Shown one piece after another: positions 26,910-41,900 of a stretch of DNA of 64,000 bases. The notes under the pieces were generated by a model. The model was given only the letters and a program-made list of their open reading frames with translations, did no database searches and was not told where the DNA came from. The stretch is from Nemopilema nomurai (lineage: Eukaryota > Cnidaria > Scyphozoa > Rhizostomeae > Rhizostomatidae). The translations under genes were made by a program, and so were the position numbers. The first letter of the stretch is position 1. The number at the start of each line of letters is the position of its first letter. The stretch covers positions 124,001 to 188,000 of the forward strand of contig PEDN01001374.1 in NCBI GenBank assembly GCA_003864495.1, in the 5' to 3' direction.

Positions 26910-29900
26910 ATGACTGAGAGATTTGGCGAAGGGGGCTTAGATGAAGGTGATGATGTGGACTTTAAATGGATTGGGAAGCATTATCATACAGATGAACATG
27001 GATGCAAGTATTACAGGTAGGAGAAGTAACAGAAACAGTAACAAATCTATGAATTGAAGGCAAGGTCTTTTCTATATAGAGTGGCGGTGTCGCTAGGCCT
27101 ATTGCAATTTTTTATTATGACATTGTGTAAGGAACTGTTATCAACTTATAAGCAAAATTAATACCACCTGCAGCTTTCAAAATATGTACTTTATATCATG
27201 TTAGAACTGAAGGCTTATATTAAAGCAGTTTCTTTGTATAACAAAGGCAAACCCACATTAGCAGATGCTGCCTTTAACTGCCCTGCATTATCAAAAAAAT
27301 TGTATATGTAGGTATGTATGTGTGTATGTTTGTATGTAAGAACGATGTACACATGATTGTTTTCATTGTCGAAATTTAGGCCGGTCGCCCTTGTTGTGCA
27401 TCAGAAATATTCATTAGATGGCATCGCAAAAATTGCAAATTATTGATCTTTCAAATCAATAATGATATAATAAAAATTTGCCTAAATTAATTCACCAATA
27501 AATTGTTTCTTTTTTGAAAGTTTATTATGTTATCTTACCCCTCTTGTTTCTTTTTCCATTTTGAGAACAAATTACCTTGATCCCAAGGAATTTCTTAAAA
27601 CCATTACAGTTTCTGGGAGCATGCCTTAAATGAACCAAGAGAATTATATTCTGCTGACCAAGTAAAGGTCTTGTAAGGTTGCTCATAATTTTGTTTAGTT
27701 GACACTACAAGTTTTCCAACCTGGTTGGAAGGCAACTTTGCTAACCAGAACCAAAAATATTTATTATTGTGTAGAAAAAGCTCAGAAAAATAAGAAAAAG
27801 TTGCATGCTACTTAAAAAGCAAGCAAAAAAGTTATGAATACTCACAACTGTTAATTCCACCATCTGATGAAGAATTGGAAAATAACTTTCTTCTTAAAAA
27901 TGTAATAGCAAAAGATAACAGTGGAAGGAAAGAGGTCAGAAAATTATTTTTCTGCAGTTTTGGCAAAAACGCTAGGCCCAATTGCCTTTTATTTGAAATT
28001 TTAAAGATTCCTGCCAGTGCTCCAGGAGGACAATGTCACTCTATGTTTGAAAAAGACCACATGGCACATAAAGCCAAGTTAGCTAGTGGAAATACAATCC
28101 ATCAAATGATATGATTTGGTCCTAATTGTTCTTTGAATGTCCTGAATATTTTGTTTAAGTGACTTGAAAAAAACCAGAAGTTTTTATTTGATATCAAATT
28201 TACCTAAATCAAGTCTCATGCTGTTACATTGTTCTAGGTCATGTTTAATTAATGGACAGGTGTATGACATCAATGATGATGTTTTGGTCAAAGGGGACAA
28301 GGAGAAGCTATATGCTTGCACCATCAAGTGTTTTTACCATGATAAACTGAAGGAAGAAGCAAATAGAGCTGAAGTATGCTGGTTCTTTGAATTTAAAGAA
28401 TTGCCAAGGAAATGCAAGAATGCCTTGAAAAATTTTGATGTTCACAGCAAAGAATTGTTTCAGCCAATGCCAGAAGCAGATGAAAGTGTCTTTGAGACTG
28501 CAATTGAGGATGTTGATGCAGAGACTATAGATTCAATCTGCTTTGTAAGGAGACTTGGAGCTAGTAAAAGGCCTCCCACCACTCTAGAAAAGAATGAGTT
28601 TGTCATCAGATATGGTTTTAAAAAGAATGGAGACCTGGTGCCAATTAGGGATTCTGATGACTCCAAGAAAAAGAGCAAATGTTCTTCAGATGCAAAGAAA
28701 GAAAGTCATAATGAATCAAGTAATAGCAAAATCAGTAAAGGTATTGGAAAATGCCTGAAGATATCATATCACTTTTATCAATTTTTTTTAGATTTTATTA
28801 AGGTGCTCATTTAAGTTCCAATGAATTGGCTGTTGTAACATCTCACAATCAAAGAACATTCTTGCTCATCTGCAACCTTGCAATTTAGTCTTGTCATGAC
28901 TGTTCTAGCACACAACAATGTAGGCTTTTTGTAGCTTATTCTAGTGCACTCTGTAATAGACCCCTCCCTGTCCTCCTCCTTCTCCTGTAATAGACATAAC
29001 AAGAAGCTTGACATGCACATTCTAAAATTCTGTACAATATGGTTATATCATTGCATTGAACATAAAAGGAAGCAGGTGTGATAGTCTCAAGATTATTTTA
29101 GCTGTATTCAATTTTTCACAAAGGTGAATTTTATTGCTGTCTTCTGCTAGTTTTGTTAACAACAAGTGGAAATTTAGAACCATGATTTTTGGATACTTTC
29201 TCTAGAGGCTTTGTTTATGCTTTTATAGAATGTGGAACAAGCAGAGAAAAAAGCAAAAGGAAAGCAAGTAAGAGCATTCCTGATGAAGGGAAGGATATGA
29301 TTTTGGCTAAAAAGAATAAGAACAGAACTTCAAACAAAAACACTACTGCCACTTCCCTGCTGAACAAATCTTTCAGTAAGTACTTTGGCGCCGTTTTCTT
29401 GCTTGTATAATTCGATTGATGTGTTTGAATATTGCCTCAGTAGACCTTTTTGTGGTAGATCTTGTTACCTTTTTGTGGTAGATCTTGTACAAGGTCCTCA
29501 TCTTTAGCCTTGCATCTTCCGATCTTACTGTAGCAAAGCAATTTTGGCAGCATATTTATTCAAGTATCAGAGATGCAGTTCAGGGTTTTTATGTACTTGT
29601 CAAATAACTGAAATAGATTTTAAACAATGACTGTATTCAAACCCCAAGATTCAGCTGAGGCTTTGTGTGAGTTGCTGAAGGAAGGGTATGATGATGATGA
29701 TGATGATGTATTCTCTTCTGGGGATGAGAGCTCCAATGCAGATGCAAACAACAACAGCAAAGCACATAAAGTTCCTGAGCTTAAAGAGCAGCTTCATGCA
29801 GTGTCAAAATCGGATAGAAGAAGAACTGTGCTTGACACCCCCAGTAGAAACATGCAATCTCTGCGGACAAGAAGAAGCAAAGTCAAAGAATGTTAGTTGT

Positions 29901-32900
29901 TACTCCATCTTTCTGTTTGCTTATTTTAATTGTTAACCTTTGAAAGGCTAGTTAAAATGGAAGGAAATCCTTTTTTCTGGAACATTCCTGTTTGTTAATT
30001 TTTTTGTTATAGAGCAGTGTTATATATTGACTCTAAATCAGCTGTATTTTAAAATTATCTTTCAGTATCAGTTCCAAATAAATCAAGTGTCTTGTACTGG
30101 GAGACTCCACAGAAGGACATCCTCATTGAAGCAAACGTAATGGAGGCCTCAAAAAGTAGAAGTAATGGGAGTTATCTAAATAATGAGAATGACTTAATTT
30201 GCATTAGTGATAATGAACTTAGTGATAAGGACTATAAGCCAGCAGGATCTGTCCCAGAGAGTGATGTCGAAGAAGAAGATGAAGAAGATGAAGAAATTGC
30301 AGAGAGTAGTCAAGAATCAGGTTGGACATTAATGAGCAGTCTGCTTCATATGCATTCTCTAATAAAGTTGTTGGAGCATTGCTACCTTTTGATATATAAC
30401 ATCTAAGTTGTTGCCGCATCCACAATTTCCTTAGAACAACCCAGCCTTCATTCATAAAGGTCTCATCATTATTTGTTTTCTTTAACCATGCGCAGTTAAA
30501 ATCATCAATCTAATTTTGCCTTGTACCGTCTTATTCATATATGAAATGTTGAAATAACCGTATGATTAACTGTAACGCAACCTATTTAACTGGGTTATTA
30601 AAACTGATTTTGTCATGTAAATAAATCTGTAAGGATCTGATGGCGACGAGAGAACTACAAGACGAGCCCCCGGACGTTCAAGGACGGCCCGGACACCAAC
30701 AGCAAAGCAGACGCCCACCAACCAGACTAAATCAATAAAATCCACACCCACTTTGGAGACTCCGCCTAAGACCCCCCGGCGAATTGGTAAACGGAATTTT
30801 ACACCGTCGATTTCGGAGAGGAAAGCGCCGCGTATGACCCCCAAGACACCGCTGCAGCAGGCTAGACAGAGGTATGGCCTTACGAATTCAGAATAGCTGC
30901 TTGCTTTTGTCATGCGTCTCCCGGATGGAAGGTACCTTCCTTCGCTCGAAGTGGACTGACTTGGTTATTGAAAACGTACGTGCTGAAGTACCGTAAGAGC
31001 TCTATTACGCCCCGCTAGTAGCACAACCGAGGAAGAAAACCTTTTACACATTTAAAATTAGAAGTAAAAACAATATGAGCAATCATTAAATTCTCATATT
31101 TATTGTTTTTGACATCTTTGTCTAACGAGGGGGGCTTAATAGAGAGTGGGGTTTATTCCAAATTTTTGTTTGAGAAGGGTGGCTTAATAGTGGGCTTTAA
31201 AGAAAAGGGGATTTAAAGAGAGGGGGCGTAATAGGTCTTTTACGGTAATCCTCAAGCAGTTGGGTGGCTCATCACTTTTTCAGCTGTATCAACTTCTGGC
31301 AAGATTATTTTGAGCTACGTGACAGAGCATGTGATGGGGCCTCTTTTGGAGAAAAAGTTGGTCAAAAAAGTATAGTTGGTCACTTTTTGCTGAACGCCCC
31401 CGCCCCCAATCTTAATGGTCTGGGCACATCACTGATACCACGTTGGATGATTTTATCCAAATTCATTTGTCAAAAATTTATGAAAAAGGTTGGGCTCAGT
31501 ATCTACGTTTTCAAAACCTGTCAACTTTGTCTAGATTGACCTTAAGCTGGTACTATACGCAAAAGAGACTCAGGTTTTTCGCAGCTAGCATTGCTGCGGT
31601 ATGATTTTCTTAGCTTACGATTCCCATTTGATTTCACAGGCTGCACGTTTCTGCAGTGCCCGATTCATTACCTTGTCGCGAGCAGGAATTCGCCGATATC
31701 TACGCCTTTGTCGAAGGAAAACTCAACTCAAGTCTAGGAGGGTGAGTGGAATTTTGCTAATCAAGTGACCTTCAATCATTGCTAATCATCGTTCAACTTT
31801 GGCGAACCTAACAAACACGACGTATTATGAAAATCATTTGAATAAGTCCTGGTTGGAAGGTACGGGGGCTTGTCAGTTCATAACGAATGTTGCTATTTTG
31901 GGGTTTGATTGGTTTCGGATTGTGTGCCCAAATGAGCCTGCTTTGGTATTGATGGGCTGATTGCTGGTCAGGAACAAACATATTGCCAAAACAGTTGCAA
32001 TTGCAACGCGCATTCATAATGAAGGCAGCTGTGATCCTGTATTGATTGTAGATGTGTTACAACAGATTTGTACTTTGTTTCAACTGCCAGAGCCAGATCA
32101 AGATTGACTGGCCATCCTCGTTATCTCGGTGCCAATCACAACGAAAATAAGTGTTCAAGCATCTCTTGCATTAGAAGCTGTTAATTGAATAATAGAACGG
32201 TATTCGCTTGCAATTTATATACGTATATTGTCAACTTCACCAACTTTATCGCAGATTGCTCCATTCCAACAATACCTCCTATTACCTCTAAAAGATTAAG
32301 ACCATTTTCTTATTCAAAGTTGATTCATTTTTCCCCTTAAAAATGTGATTGTCAAATGTCGCTCTTAATTGTATGTTGGCCTTCAAGAATAATGTTCACT
32401 GCTTCGCGATTTATTGTAGATTGCACGCTAAAATGTGTAAATAAACGATATTCAAAGTAGATTGCACGCTAAACTGAGTAACTAAACAATATTCAAAGTA
32501 GATTGCACGCTAAAGTGAGTAACTAAACGATATTCAAAGTAGATTGCACGCTAAACTGTGTAACTAGACAATATTCAAAGTAGATTGCACGCTAAACTGT
32601 GTAACTGAACAATATTCAAAGTAGATTGCACGCTAAACTGAGTAACTGAACAATATTCAAAGTAGATTGCACGCTAAACTGAGTAACTAGACAATATTCA
32701 AAGTAGATTGCACGCTAAACTGTGTAAATAAACAATATTCAAAGTAGATTGCACGCTAAACTGAGTAACTAAACAATATTCAAAGTAGATTGCACGCTAA
32801 ACTGAGTAACTAAACGATATTCAAAGTAGATTGCACGCTAAACTGAGTAACTAAACAATATTCAAAGTAGATTGCACGCTAAACTGTGTAAATAAACAAT

Positions 32901-35900
32901 ATTCAAAGTAGATTGCACGCTAAACTGTGTAACTAGACAATATTAAAAGTAGATTGCACGCTAAACTGTGTAAATAAACAATATTCAAAGTAGATTGCAC
33001 GCTAAACTGTGTAAATAAACGATATTCAAAGTAGATTGCACGCTAAACTGAGTAACTAACAATATTCAAAGTAGATTGCACGCTAAAGTGAGTAACTAAC
33101 ATATTCAAAGTAGATTGCACGCTAAACTGTGTAACTAGACAATATTCAAAGTAGATTGCACGCTAAACTGAGTAACTAAACAATATTCAAAGTAGATTGC
33201 ACGCTAAACTGTGTAAATAAACAATATTCAAAGTAGATTGCACGCTAAACTGTGTAACTAGACAATATTAAAGTAGATTGCACGCTAAACTGTGTAACTA
33301 AAATATTCAAAGTAGATTGCACGCTAAACTGAGTAACTAACAATATTCAAAGTAGATTGCACGCTAAACTGGTAACTAAACAATTCAAAGTAGATTGCAC
33401 GCTAAACTGAGTAACTAACAATATTCAAAGTAGATTGCACGCTAAACTGAGTAACTAAACAATATTCAAAGTAGATTGCACGCTAAACTGAGTAACTAGA
33501 CAATATTCAAAGTAGATTGCACGCTAAACTGTGTAAATAAACAATATTCAAAGTAGATTGCACGCTAAACTGAGTAACTAAACAATATTCAAAGTAGATT
33601 GCACGCTAAACTGAGTATTTAAACAATATTCAAAGTAGATTGCACGCTAAACTGTGTAAATACAATATTCAAGTAGATTGCACGCTAAACTGAGTAACTG
33701 ACAATATTCAAAGTAGATTGCACGCTAAACTGTGTAACTAACAATATTCAAAGTAGATTGCACGCTAAACTGAGTAACTAAACAATATTCAAAGTAGATT
33801 GCACGCTAAACTGTGTAAATAAACAATATTCAAAGTAGATTGCACGCTAAACTGTGTAACTAACAATATTCAAAGTAGATTGCACGCTAAACTGAGTAAC
33901 TAGACAATATTCAAAGTAGATTGCACGCTAAACTGTAACTAGACAATATTCAAAGTAGATTGCACGCTAAACTGAGTAACTAGACAATATTCAAAGTAGA
34001 TTGCACGCTAAACTGAGTAACTAACAATATTCAAAGTAGATTGCACGCTAAACTGAGTAACTAAACAATATTCAAAGTAGATTGCACGCTAAACTGAGTA
34101 ACTAACAATATTCAAAGTAGATTGCACGCTAAACTGTGTAACTAACAATATTCAAAGTAGATTGCACGCTAAACTGAGTATAAACAATATTCAAAGTAGA
34201 TTGCACGCTAAACTGAGTAACTAAACAATATTCAAGTAGATTGCACGCTAAACTGAGTAACTAAACAATATTCAAAGTAGATTGCACGCTAAACTGAGTA
34301 ACTAAACAATATTCAAAGTAGATTGCACGCTAAACTGAGTAACTAACAATATTCAAAGTAGATTGCACGCTAAACTGTGTAACTAAACAATATTCAAAGT
34401 AGATTGCACGCTAAACTGAGTAACTAAACAATATTCAAAGTAGATTGCACGCTAAACTGAGTAACTAGACAATATTCAAAGTAGATTGCACGCTAAACTG
34501 AGTAACTAACAATATTCAAAGTAGATTGCACGCTAAACTGTGTAATAACAATATTCAAAGTAGATTGCACGCTAAACTGAGTAAATAACAATATTCAAAG
34601 TAGATTGCACGCTAAACTGTGTAACTAACAATATTCAAAGTAGATTGCACGCTAAACTGAGTAACTAACAATATTCAAAGTAGATTGCACGCTAAACTGA
34701 GTAACTAACAATATTCAAAGTAGATTGCACGCTAAACTGAGTAACTAACAATATTCAAAGTAGATTGCACGCTAAACTGTGTAACTAACAATATTCAAAG
34801 TAGATTGCACGCTAAACTGAGTAACTAAACAATATTCAAAGTAGATTGCACGCTAAACTGTGTAACTAGACAATATTCAAAGTAGATTGCACGCTAAACT
34901 GAGTAACTAGACAATATTCAAAGTAGATTGCACGCTAAACTGTGTAACTAACAATATTCAAAGTAGATTGCACGCTAAACTGAGTAATAAACAATATTCA
35001 AAGTAGATTGCACGCTAAACTGAGTAACTAGACAATATTCAAAGTAGATTGCACGCTAAACTGTGTAAATAAACAATATTCAAAGTAGATTGCACGCTAA
35101 ACTGAGTAACTGAACAATATTCAAAGTAGATTGCACGCTAAACTGAGTAACTAGACAATATTCAAAGTAGATTGCACGCTAAACTGTGTAACTAAACAAT
35201 ATTCAAAGTAGATTGCACGCTAAACTGAGTAACTAAACAATATTCAAAGTAGATTGCACGCTAAACTGAGTAACTAAACAATATTCAAAGTAGATTGCAC
35301 GCTAAACTGAGTAACTAACAATATTCAAAGTAGATTGCACGCTAAACTGAGTAACTAGACAATATTCAAAGTAGATTGCACGCTAAACTGAGTAACTAAC
35401 AATATTCAAAGTAGATTGCACGCTAAACTGAGTAACTAACAATATTCAAAGTAGATTGCACGCTAAACTGAGTAACTAACAATATTCAAAGTAGATTGCA
35501 CGCTAAACTGTAACTAAACAATATTCAAAGTAGATTGCACGCTAAACTGAGTAAATAAACAATATTCAAAGTAGATTGCACGCTAAACTGAGTAAATAAA
35601 CAATATTCAAAGTAGATTGCACGCTAAACTGAGTAACTAGACAATATTCAAAGTAGATTGCGCGCTAAATTGAAGTAACTAAACAATATTCGGCTGAACA
35701 TTTGAGAAAGCGAATGGATAACGAAATTAAAATTTGCCGATCAAAATCTCCGCAAAGTTAACTAAAACGCCTCCCAGCAACAAGCCCATTTGAAAAAGCT
35801 TATTCGCCAATGTTTAAAAAAGAATTGGACACCTCCTTTGGTTAAAATCCTCCTTTTAAGTGTTCAATCCAATGCGTTTCATTTTCTCAATTTACTCGCC

Positions 35901-38900
35901 TGGGCATGCTGCTTCTGCAATCAGAGAATCAGTGAGAGGGTTGCCACAAGCTGCCCGCGCGTCCTTCCCACGTTGCACTGAAACGGTGTCCGATTCGCGT
36001 GGGAAACAAAGAACCAAGAGGGGTTCTCGTAGCCCAGACACTGCCGCGAGAAACAGAATACCCAATGGAGGGGGTGGCAGACTGGATTTCAAATGAGATT
36101 CCTTGCAAAAAGGATTACAGCGTATTGGTTCGTAATCCAGCTTGGTTTAACTAGAAGGTGGAGGGAGGCGGGTGGAGGGAAGCAGGTGCGCTGGCAAGTG
36201 GGGGTCAGGCCTTGGAAAACCTGACAGCTTGCGAAAGGTGTCACATTTTTTGTAGACATGCCCAGCATTGAATGGAACCTCTGCATAAGCGCAGTTGAAA
36301 GATCGCCGCATCTAGAGTAAAACTCGGAGAAGCAAATTAAATTTTTCCGGAAAATTCATAGTGAAGCAACATACAAACATAATTGTCATTTTTGCTTTAG
36401 ATTCACTATTACTGTAAGTTTGAAGAACGTCTAGAATATCAAATACACACTTATGATGTATTCCGATTTTGTGCCAAGAGAAACTACAGTTTCAGTAATG
36501 AACAAAACTTTCGAATATGCCCTTGAGCAATTACAAAGGTAATATTTTAGAAGGTTTAACTGATTCTGTTTGGGCACCCAGCATGAAAACATCACGTTTG
36601 CCCATAAAATGGACTGCCATTACCCTAAGAGATCTTTTAATTCTTAATTTGCATGAGGGCCAATGGGAATTTTCAAAAGACATGCTTCATGTTGCCTTTC
36701 TTTACTTATATGAGAATAAAGTGACTGGAACAGGCACAACAAACGACCAATTATGGGCAGTTTTTTAATTTTTGCAACAGAAAGAAAGGAGAAATGCAAA
36801 TCAAGCCGAACATTGGTACAAAGGACAGGACTTTATTTTTCTTCATGAAATCTGGATGCATGTAAATGAACACTAAATATCTGAGACTACATTTTAAACT
36901 TCAATCGGTATTCAGATTTTATCAATTGTTTCAACAATTCTTTAAGGTACTGGTGTTTTCCAGTGTGGATGGGCTCTGAAAAGGGCCTTACATATAGGTG
37001 GTCTTAAGGGCCTTATTTAATGAAATATAAATGCAGTAGTGGCATTCCGGATACATATGGGTTGCTAGATAGAGTTAACTTGCATTTTTTCAAATACAGA
37101 AACCATGACAGTCAGTTTTATAAAAGCCAATGGTATTTTGTGTTCCCTGGGTCAATAAACAAACATAGTTTGCTACAAAATATCAAGTTAATTTTGCAAA
37201 GTATTTAATAAAAGATCATATAAAGAATCAAATAAGAATTTCATAGTAAAATATGTTGCACAGGGTGCAATTATCAATGGTTTTGAGAAAATTAAACATT
37301 CAAAAATATATAACTGTCTTCACTTGCTTTGTAGCCCAAGTGCAAAATGACAGCCTTTTTTATTTTTCATTGGAGGTCACAAAATTGGCATTAAAGGATG
37401 TTCAGTTTTGTCATGTCAAATACACTTGTAAAACTAAGGTTCAAAACTTTTATTAAATACCACTTTACTTTTTAAGCCAAATAATTTACTTCATGTATGG
37501 CTTTACTCACTAACCATGTGGTTGGTTTCAGTGCAAAATCAACCCACAGTGATTTTCTATGGTTTTTGTGTCTCTGAATCTTACACAACCATGTACCAAA
37601 TCACTTGCTAAGTTATGTTTCCTGTATTTTTTTCTGGTGGGTTAGACAAGAAAACCTCAAGAGGGGAATGAATGTTGAATAGGTTAAAATTTATTTATGA
37701 TTTAATATGCAACGCAGAACATTCATTAAAAAGCTCACAACATGAAATATTGAACAGAGAAACTACTTCACAAGCAACTGACATAAGAAAAAATAAATGG
37801 AATTTCAAATTTGATCAACATAATCTTTACAACACTGGAAATTTGAAAGAGATGGTGATGAAGTGATGAAACAATTTTGTAGATACCAGTACAAGCATTG
37901 ATACTTGTTTACCTAGTATTTTCCTGACTGATATCTCAACAAAACTGTTGGTGCCAGCACAAGAAATAAGAAGTCTTTAAATCAATTATTTCAACAGTTA
38001 CAGAATCATTTGATGTAGAAAATCAAGTGGTAGGCAATAAAAGTGCTCAGTTTTATCATAAGTTTGCTTATGAATACAATTTCACAAAGCTTGGTTTTAT
38101 AAACAGTAAAATTACATCTGATTCTACTCAGTTCCTCTATAGATGTAGGATGCATCTATATCTGGAAAAATCATAGCTAGAAAATAACCATGATAATGAT
38201 TCCAGCTTCTTTTTTTCTAAATCCAATTCTGCAAAAGTATAATTGTTGTCAAGAAAGCTCTCCAAACCATTTTAATAAATATGAAAATGTAAATAACAAT
38301 TAGTATTTTGAATGACAAGTTAGCAGCTTAGACAAAAAGGTTAGACAATAATTGCAAGAAAAAGATTTATTTTTTGTAATTTTGCTGACTCCATAATTAT
38401 TCACATATTTTACTTGGAATAAAACATAAAACTTTAAGAAACTGGAGGAGGTGGGCTGGTAGGTCTCAATTGGTAGGGAATATTAAGATAAACATTAACC
38501 ATATTTTAGGCCTGAACAGTTTTGTGATTCTAAAACAGGTTCATATTCATCAAATTATTGAACCTTGGATGGTAAGAAATACAATTTTTTCTAATTCCTA
38601 GATAAAAAAGCAAATAGAAACCGAGATGGTGACTTTATCATAATGACGGAGCTTGGTAGCTCTGAAAAAACACTTTAAAAAGGACTATGATTTATGTGAA
38701 CTGTAAAGCATGTAATAAACATTCGTTTTAAGACTTTTACTTGAACTAATTTTTATGGGTTGAAGTTTATGACTTTTAAATGTTGCATGGCGATATCCAT
38801 GGCGTTCACAAGTTGCTTTTCGTGAAATCACTGTGACATAGTAACGGTAGGCATTTACCGAGGGACTTTCCAAGCGCTTTGGGAAACCCCTTGTTGGCTC

Positions 38901-41900
38901 TGAAAAGGCGTTTCAGATTTACAACCCCATCAGTTTGTTCTCTAGCAGTCAAACCGGCCGGTTCTTTTGAAGGGCTTATCGATTTCTATGCAGATACCGA
39001 GTTTTTTCCGGGTCGAGATGCCTCTCCGATGACGACATGACGAAAGCTTCATTCAGCACTCCACGAGCTTCTGGCCGCCGCTTTATGTGCAAACACCATC
39101 TTTTCTGACCATTCCATTTTGCGAAATCCAGCGGTGATCGCAATTAGGCAACTCAGACCTAACGTTAATCCAACGTTAGGGCCTAAGCATGCATGATCAT
39201 TGAGATTCTCTGATTTGATAGTGCAAGAAAATAAAAGATCGCGTCAGTTGATATGGGCAGTTCTCAAAAAATTCATGTCTTTTTGCGAAAACTCCTCAAC
39301 GATGGTTCTTGCAAGTTGGCTAAAGATAGATGCAGATATCTGTCATATTTGCTGAAGTACATTTTCGAATAGAAATGTTCATGTATCAGTTCTCTGAAAG
39401 TGCAGGCGATTGAGATTCTTTCACGGGGGTTTACAATTCTGGTTTCATGTTATTGTCTTCTAAAGAGCAACTGCGAGTTTCGCATTATCCCAAAATAGAC
39501 ATCACGCCATATCACCCGAACCCTGATGTAATCTGACAAGTAACTTATTTTCGACGCATTGTTTTTAACTCTTGTACTTGTAGGCGTTTAATCAGATGAT
39601 GTGAAATAAAGGATTTCTAATGGCACTACCATAACTCATTTTCAAAAATAAACTGCCAGGCGATAACGATTGGGTTAGTAAGACTACAGGTAGTCAGTAA
39701 AAATGCGATGAATATCTGTTTGCTGCCTAATTTATTTTACAATAATGATCTAACGTAACAGCGTAATCAGCTTAACGAAATGCTTATTTATCTCGTCGGA
39801 CTTTTTTCCCTCGCTGTGAATTCCAACTGGAAGATGCAGTTGATGTGAATCAGAGAACTTTTGATATTTTTTGACCAAGGATACACAGTTTAGTCAAGCT
39901 TCCACCTAGTATCCCCCCACTTAAAATGGCTCCCGAGGATAGTCTGAGCTGACGCCCCGCAGTATTTGAAATCCTCTAGGGGCCCGCAATAACCCAGAAA
40001 CATTTGAGCCAGCGCTGTACCTCAATAGTGTAACACCATGACAGCGTATGACTTTCTGGGGATGCGGTGTCCTATTATGACTTTCGTATTTCGTAATCCT
40101 CGTCAAATAGCCTTTTGCAGTTTTTTGGCTTCCACTGTTAAAATGTAGAAAACCATTGGTGCCAAGAAAATGGAAATGATATGCCCTTCTCGGAATATGG
40201 TCAAACAGCCGGCTTCCAGAGACACACCCAAGTGGGCGTTTGACCAACCGGAGGCCAGTTTCTAGCAGTCCACGTGCGGTGCCCCCGTCCACGCTGAAGG
40301 ATGATGGTGACGGCTGCTCGCGAAATCTCATTGGCTGCTCGCCGTTTGAAAATGGGAAGTGAATTCAAGGAAGCTTTCAGAGGTGCAACAGAGTGACATC
40401 AGAACCAGAGAACATTTCTTCTATAAAAGATGCTCGTCTAGAGATGACAGGCATTAGCAATCAAGCGCCACGGCATTAGAACGGTCAAGAGAAGAAGAGT
40501 TTTGGCAAGAGTACCAGTTGGTTTCTACGATTTCAAGAGTAAATCACAAGATTAGAGAATCTCAAAATAATTTAAACATGTCTTTCGTGCAAAAGGTACA
40601 TACTTTTATTCTTTTAATTTTCTATTTCATTGTTTGATTCGAATTTTCCTTGTTTTTTGTTTTCTCTTGTGGCAGTCCATTAAAATCGTTTCTATTTGCT
40701 TTCTTCTTTGGTTTCTGCCCGAAATTATCGCCGTCATTCCAATTTGACTTATACCTGTGTTAAAAGGGCGCCTTTTAGAATTTGGTTACCAAAGGCAGGA
40801 ATTCTTCTTGTTCGAAAAAATAAGTGATTATTGCTTCCTTTGCAGAGCGGAGTTTGGTGGATCATCCAAACCCTCATACTAGTAGCAGCCTCGTTTCCAA
40901 TGGAGATTCCTGAGTTGAACCCGAAATTCGAAAATGGAGAAAAGTTTTTTGTATCAAGCGTAGAAGACCTGATAAAACGAGGAAATGGGACTGTTCCAGA
41001 GTCACTGTTGACGGACATGACTCCCCCAGAATACTACAAATCAATGGGGGGAACCGAACACGACGCCCTCTCTCATTTATATGCCACATCCAAGACGGCG
41101 AAGACTCGCCTGAGGAGGAGCATTTATTCATCCTGTCCAATAACATGGACAATCAACTTCCAGGCAGACCGATGGCCAAGCAGGATCCAGATGGCCATGT
41201 GCAATGGACACGGGACCACCTGTCTGTCATCGGAAGGCAAGAAGTCGTGCGAGGAGTATTACAGCGAAGCGCAAGTCTACCGGTACCTGGGGCAAACCAG
41301 CACGGGGCAGCAAGTGTGGAGGGTGGAAACTCAGAAGATACCCGTGCAGTGCTCCTGCTCAGCGTTCTAACGACTAGCACATACACCTGCGCAGCGGATA
41401 TGCGCACTGTGGTGGTGCAGACGGGAGCTGACCCAAAGGGACCATGCTCCTGTGCCTGCCAGCCTTCGTCTCAGATTGCCCTATGCACCAATATGGGCCA
41501 ACGAACATATTTAATACGGAAGCTGGTATTCCGATAGATTCTGAAATGAATTATTTCTATGCATAGAGGTTTTTATATATTTATTATTTTGTATATTTAT
41601 TCAAAGCGACTAATATTTATATGTGGCATGAAGATTTATAATAATGTGTGAAAAGTCTTTGGAGTTTTCCGTCAATATTTTCTATCTGATAGAAGAAACC
41701 TGTAAATATTACATGCCTAGTGTTATAATATCAACAAATTCTGTATTGTGAGTTGTATATATTAATGAATTACAATGTCGAATTAAATCTGATCAATGCG
41801 CTATTGGGCGAGTGTTTTCTTTTTTTTCTTGTTATCCGAGCATTGTATTTGACAATACAGTGTCCTAATTTTGATTTTTCTGAAAAGAACGAAAGCCATG

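Noticed and set aside
27875..28114. 79-codon frame as an extra ORC1 exon
   Set aside because: Exon 1 (ends 27016) and exon 2 (starts 28238) already join in phase across a conserved junction.
32417..35692. CRISPR-like repeat array
   Set aside because: Eukaryotic intron context, no unique spacers, and 41-bp units are head-to-tail; it is a satellite.
36108..36136. tRNA-like GGTTCGTAATCC arm
   Set aside because: Only one short palindrome; no anticodon arm, acceptor stem or polymerase III A box at the right spacing.
39921..40331. 136-codon minus-strand frame upstream of IL-17-like gene 1
   Set aside because: No motif or splice context; the region fits a promoter flank better.
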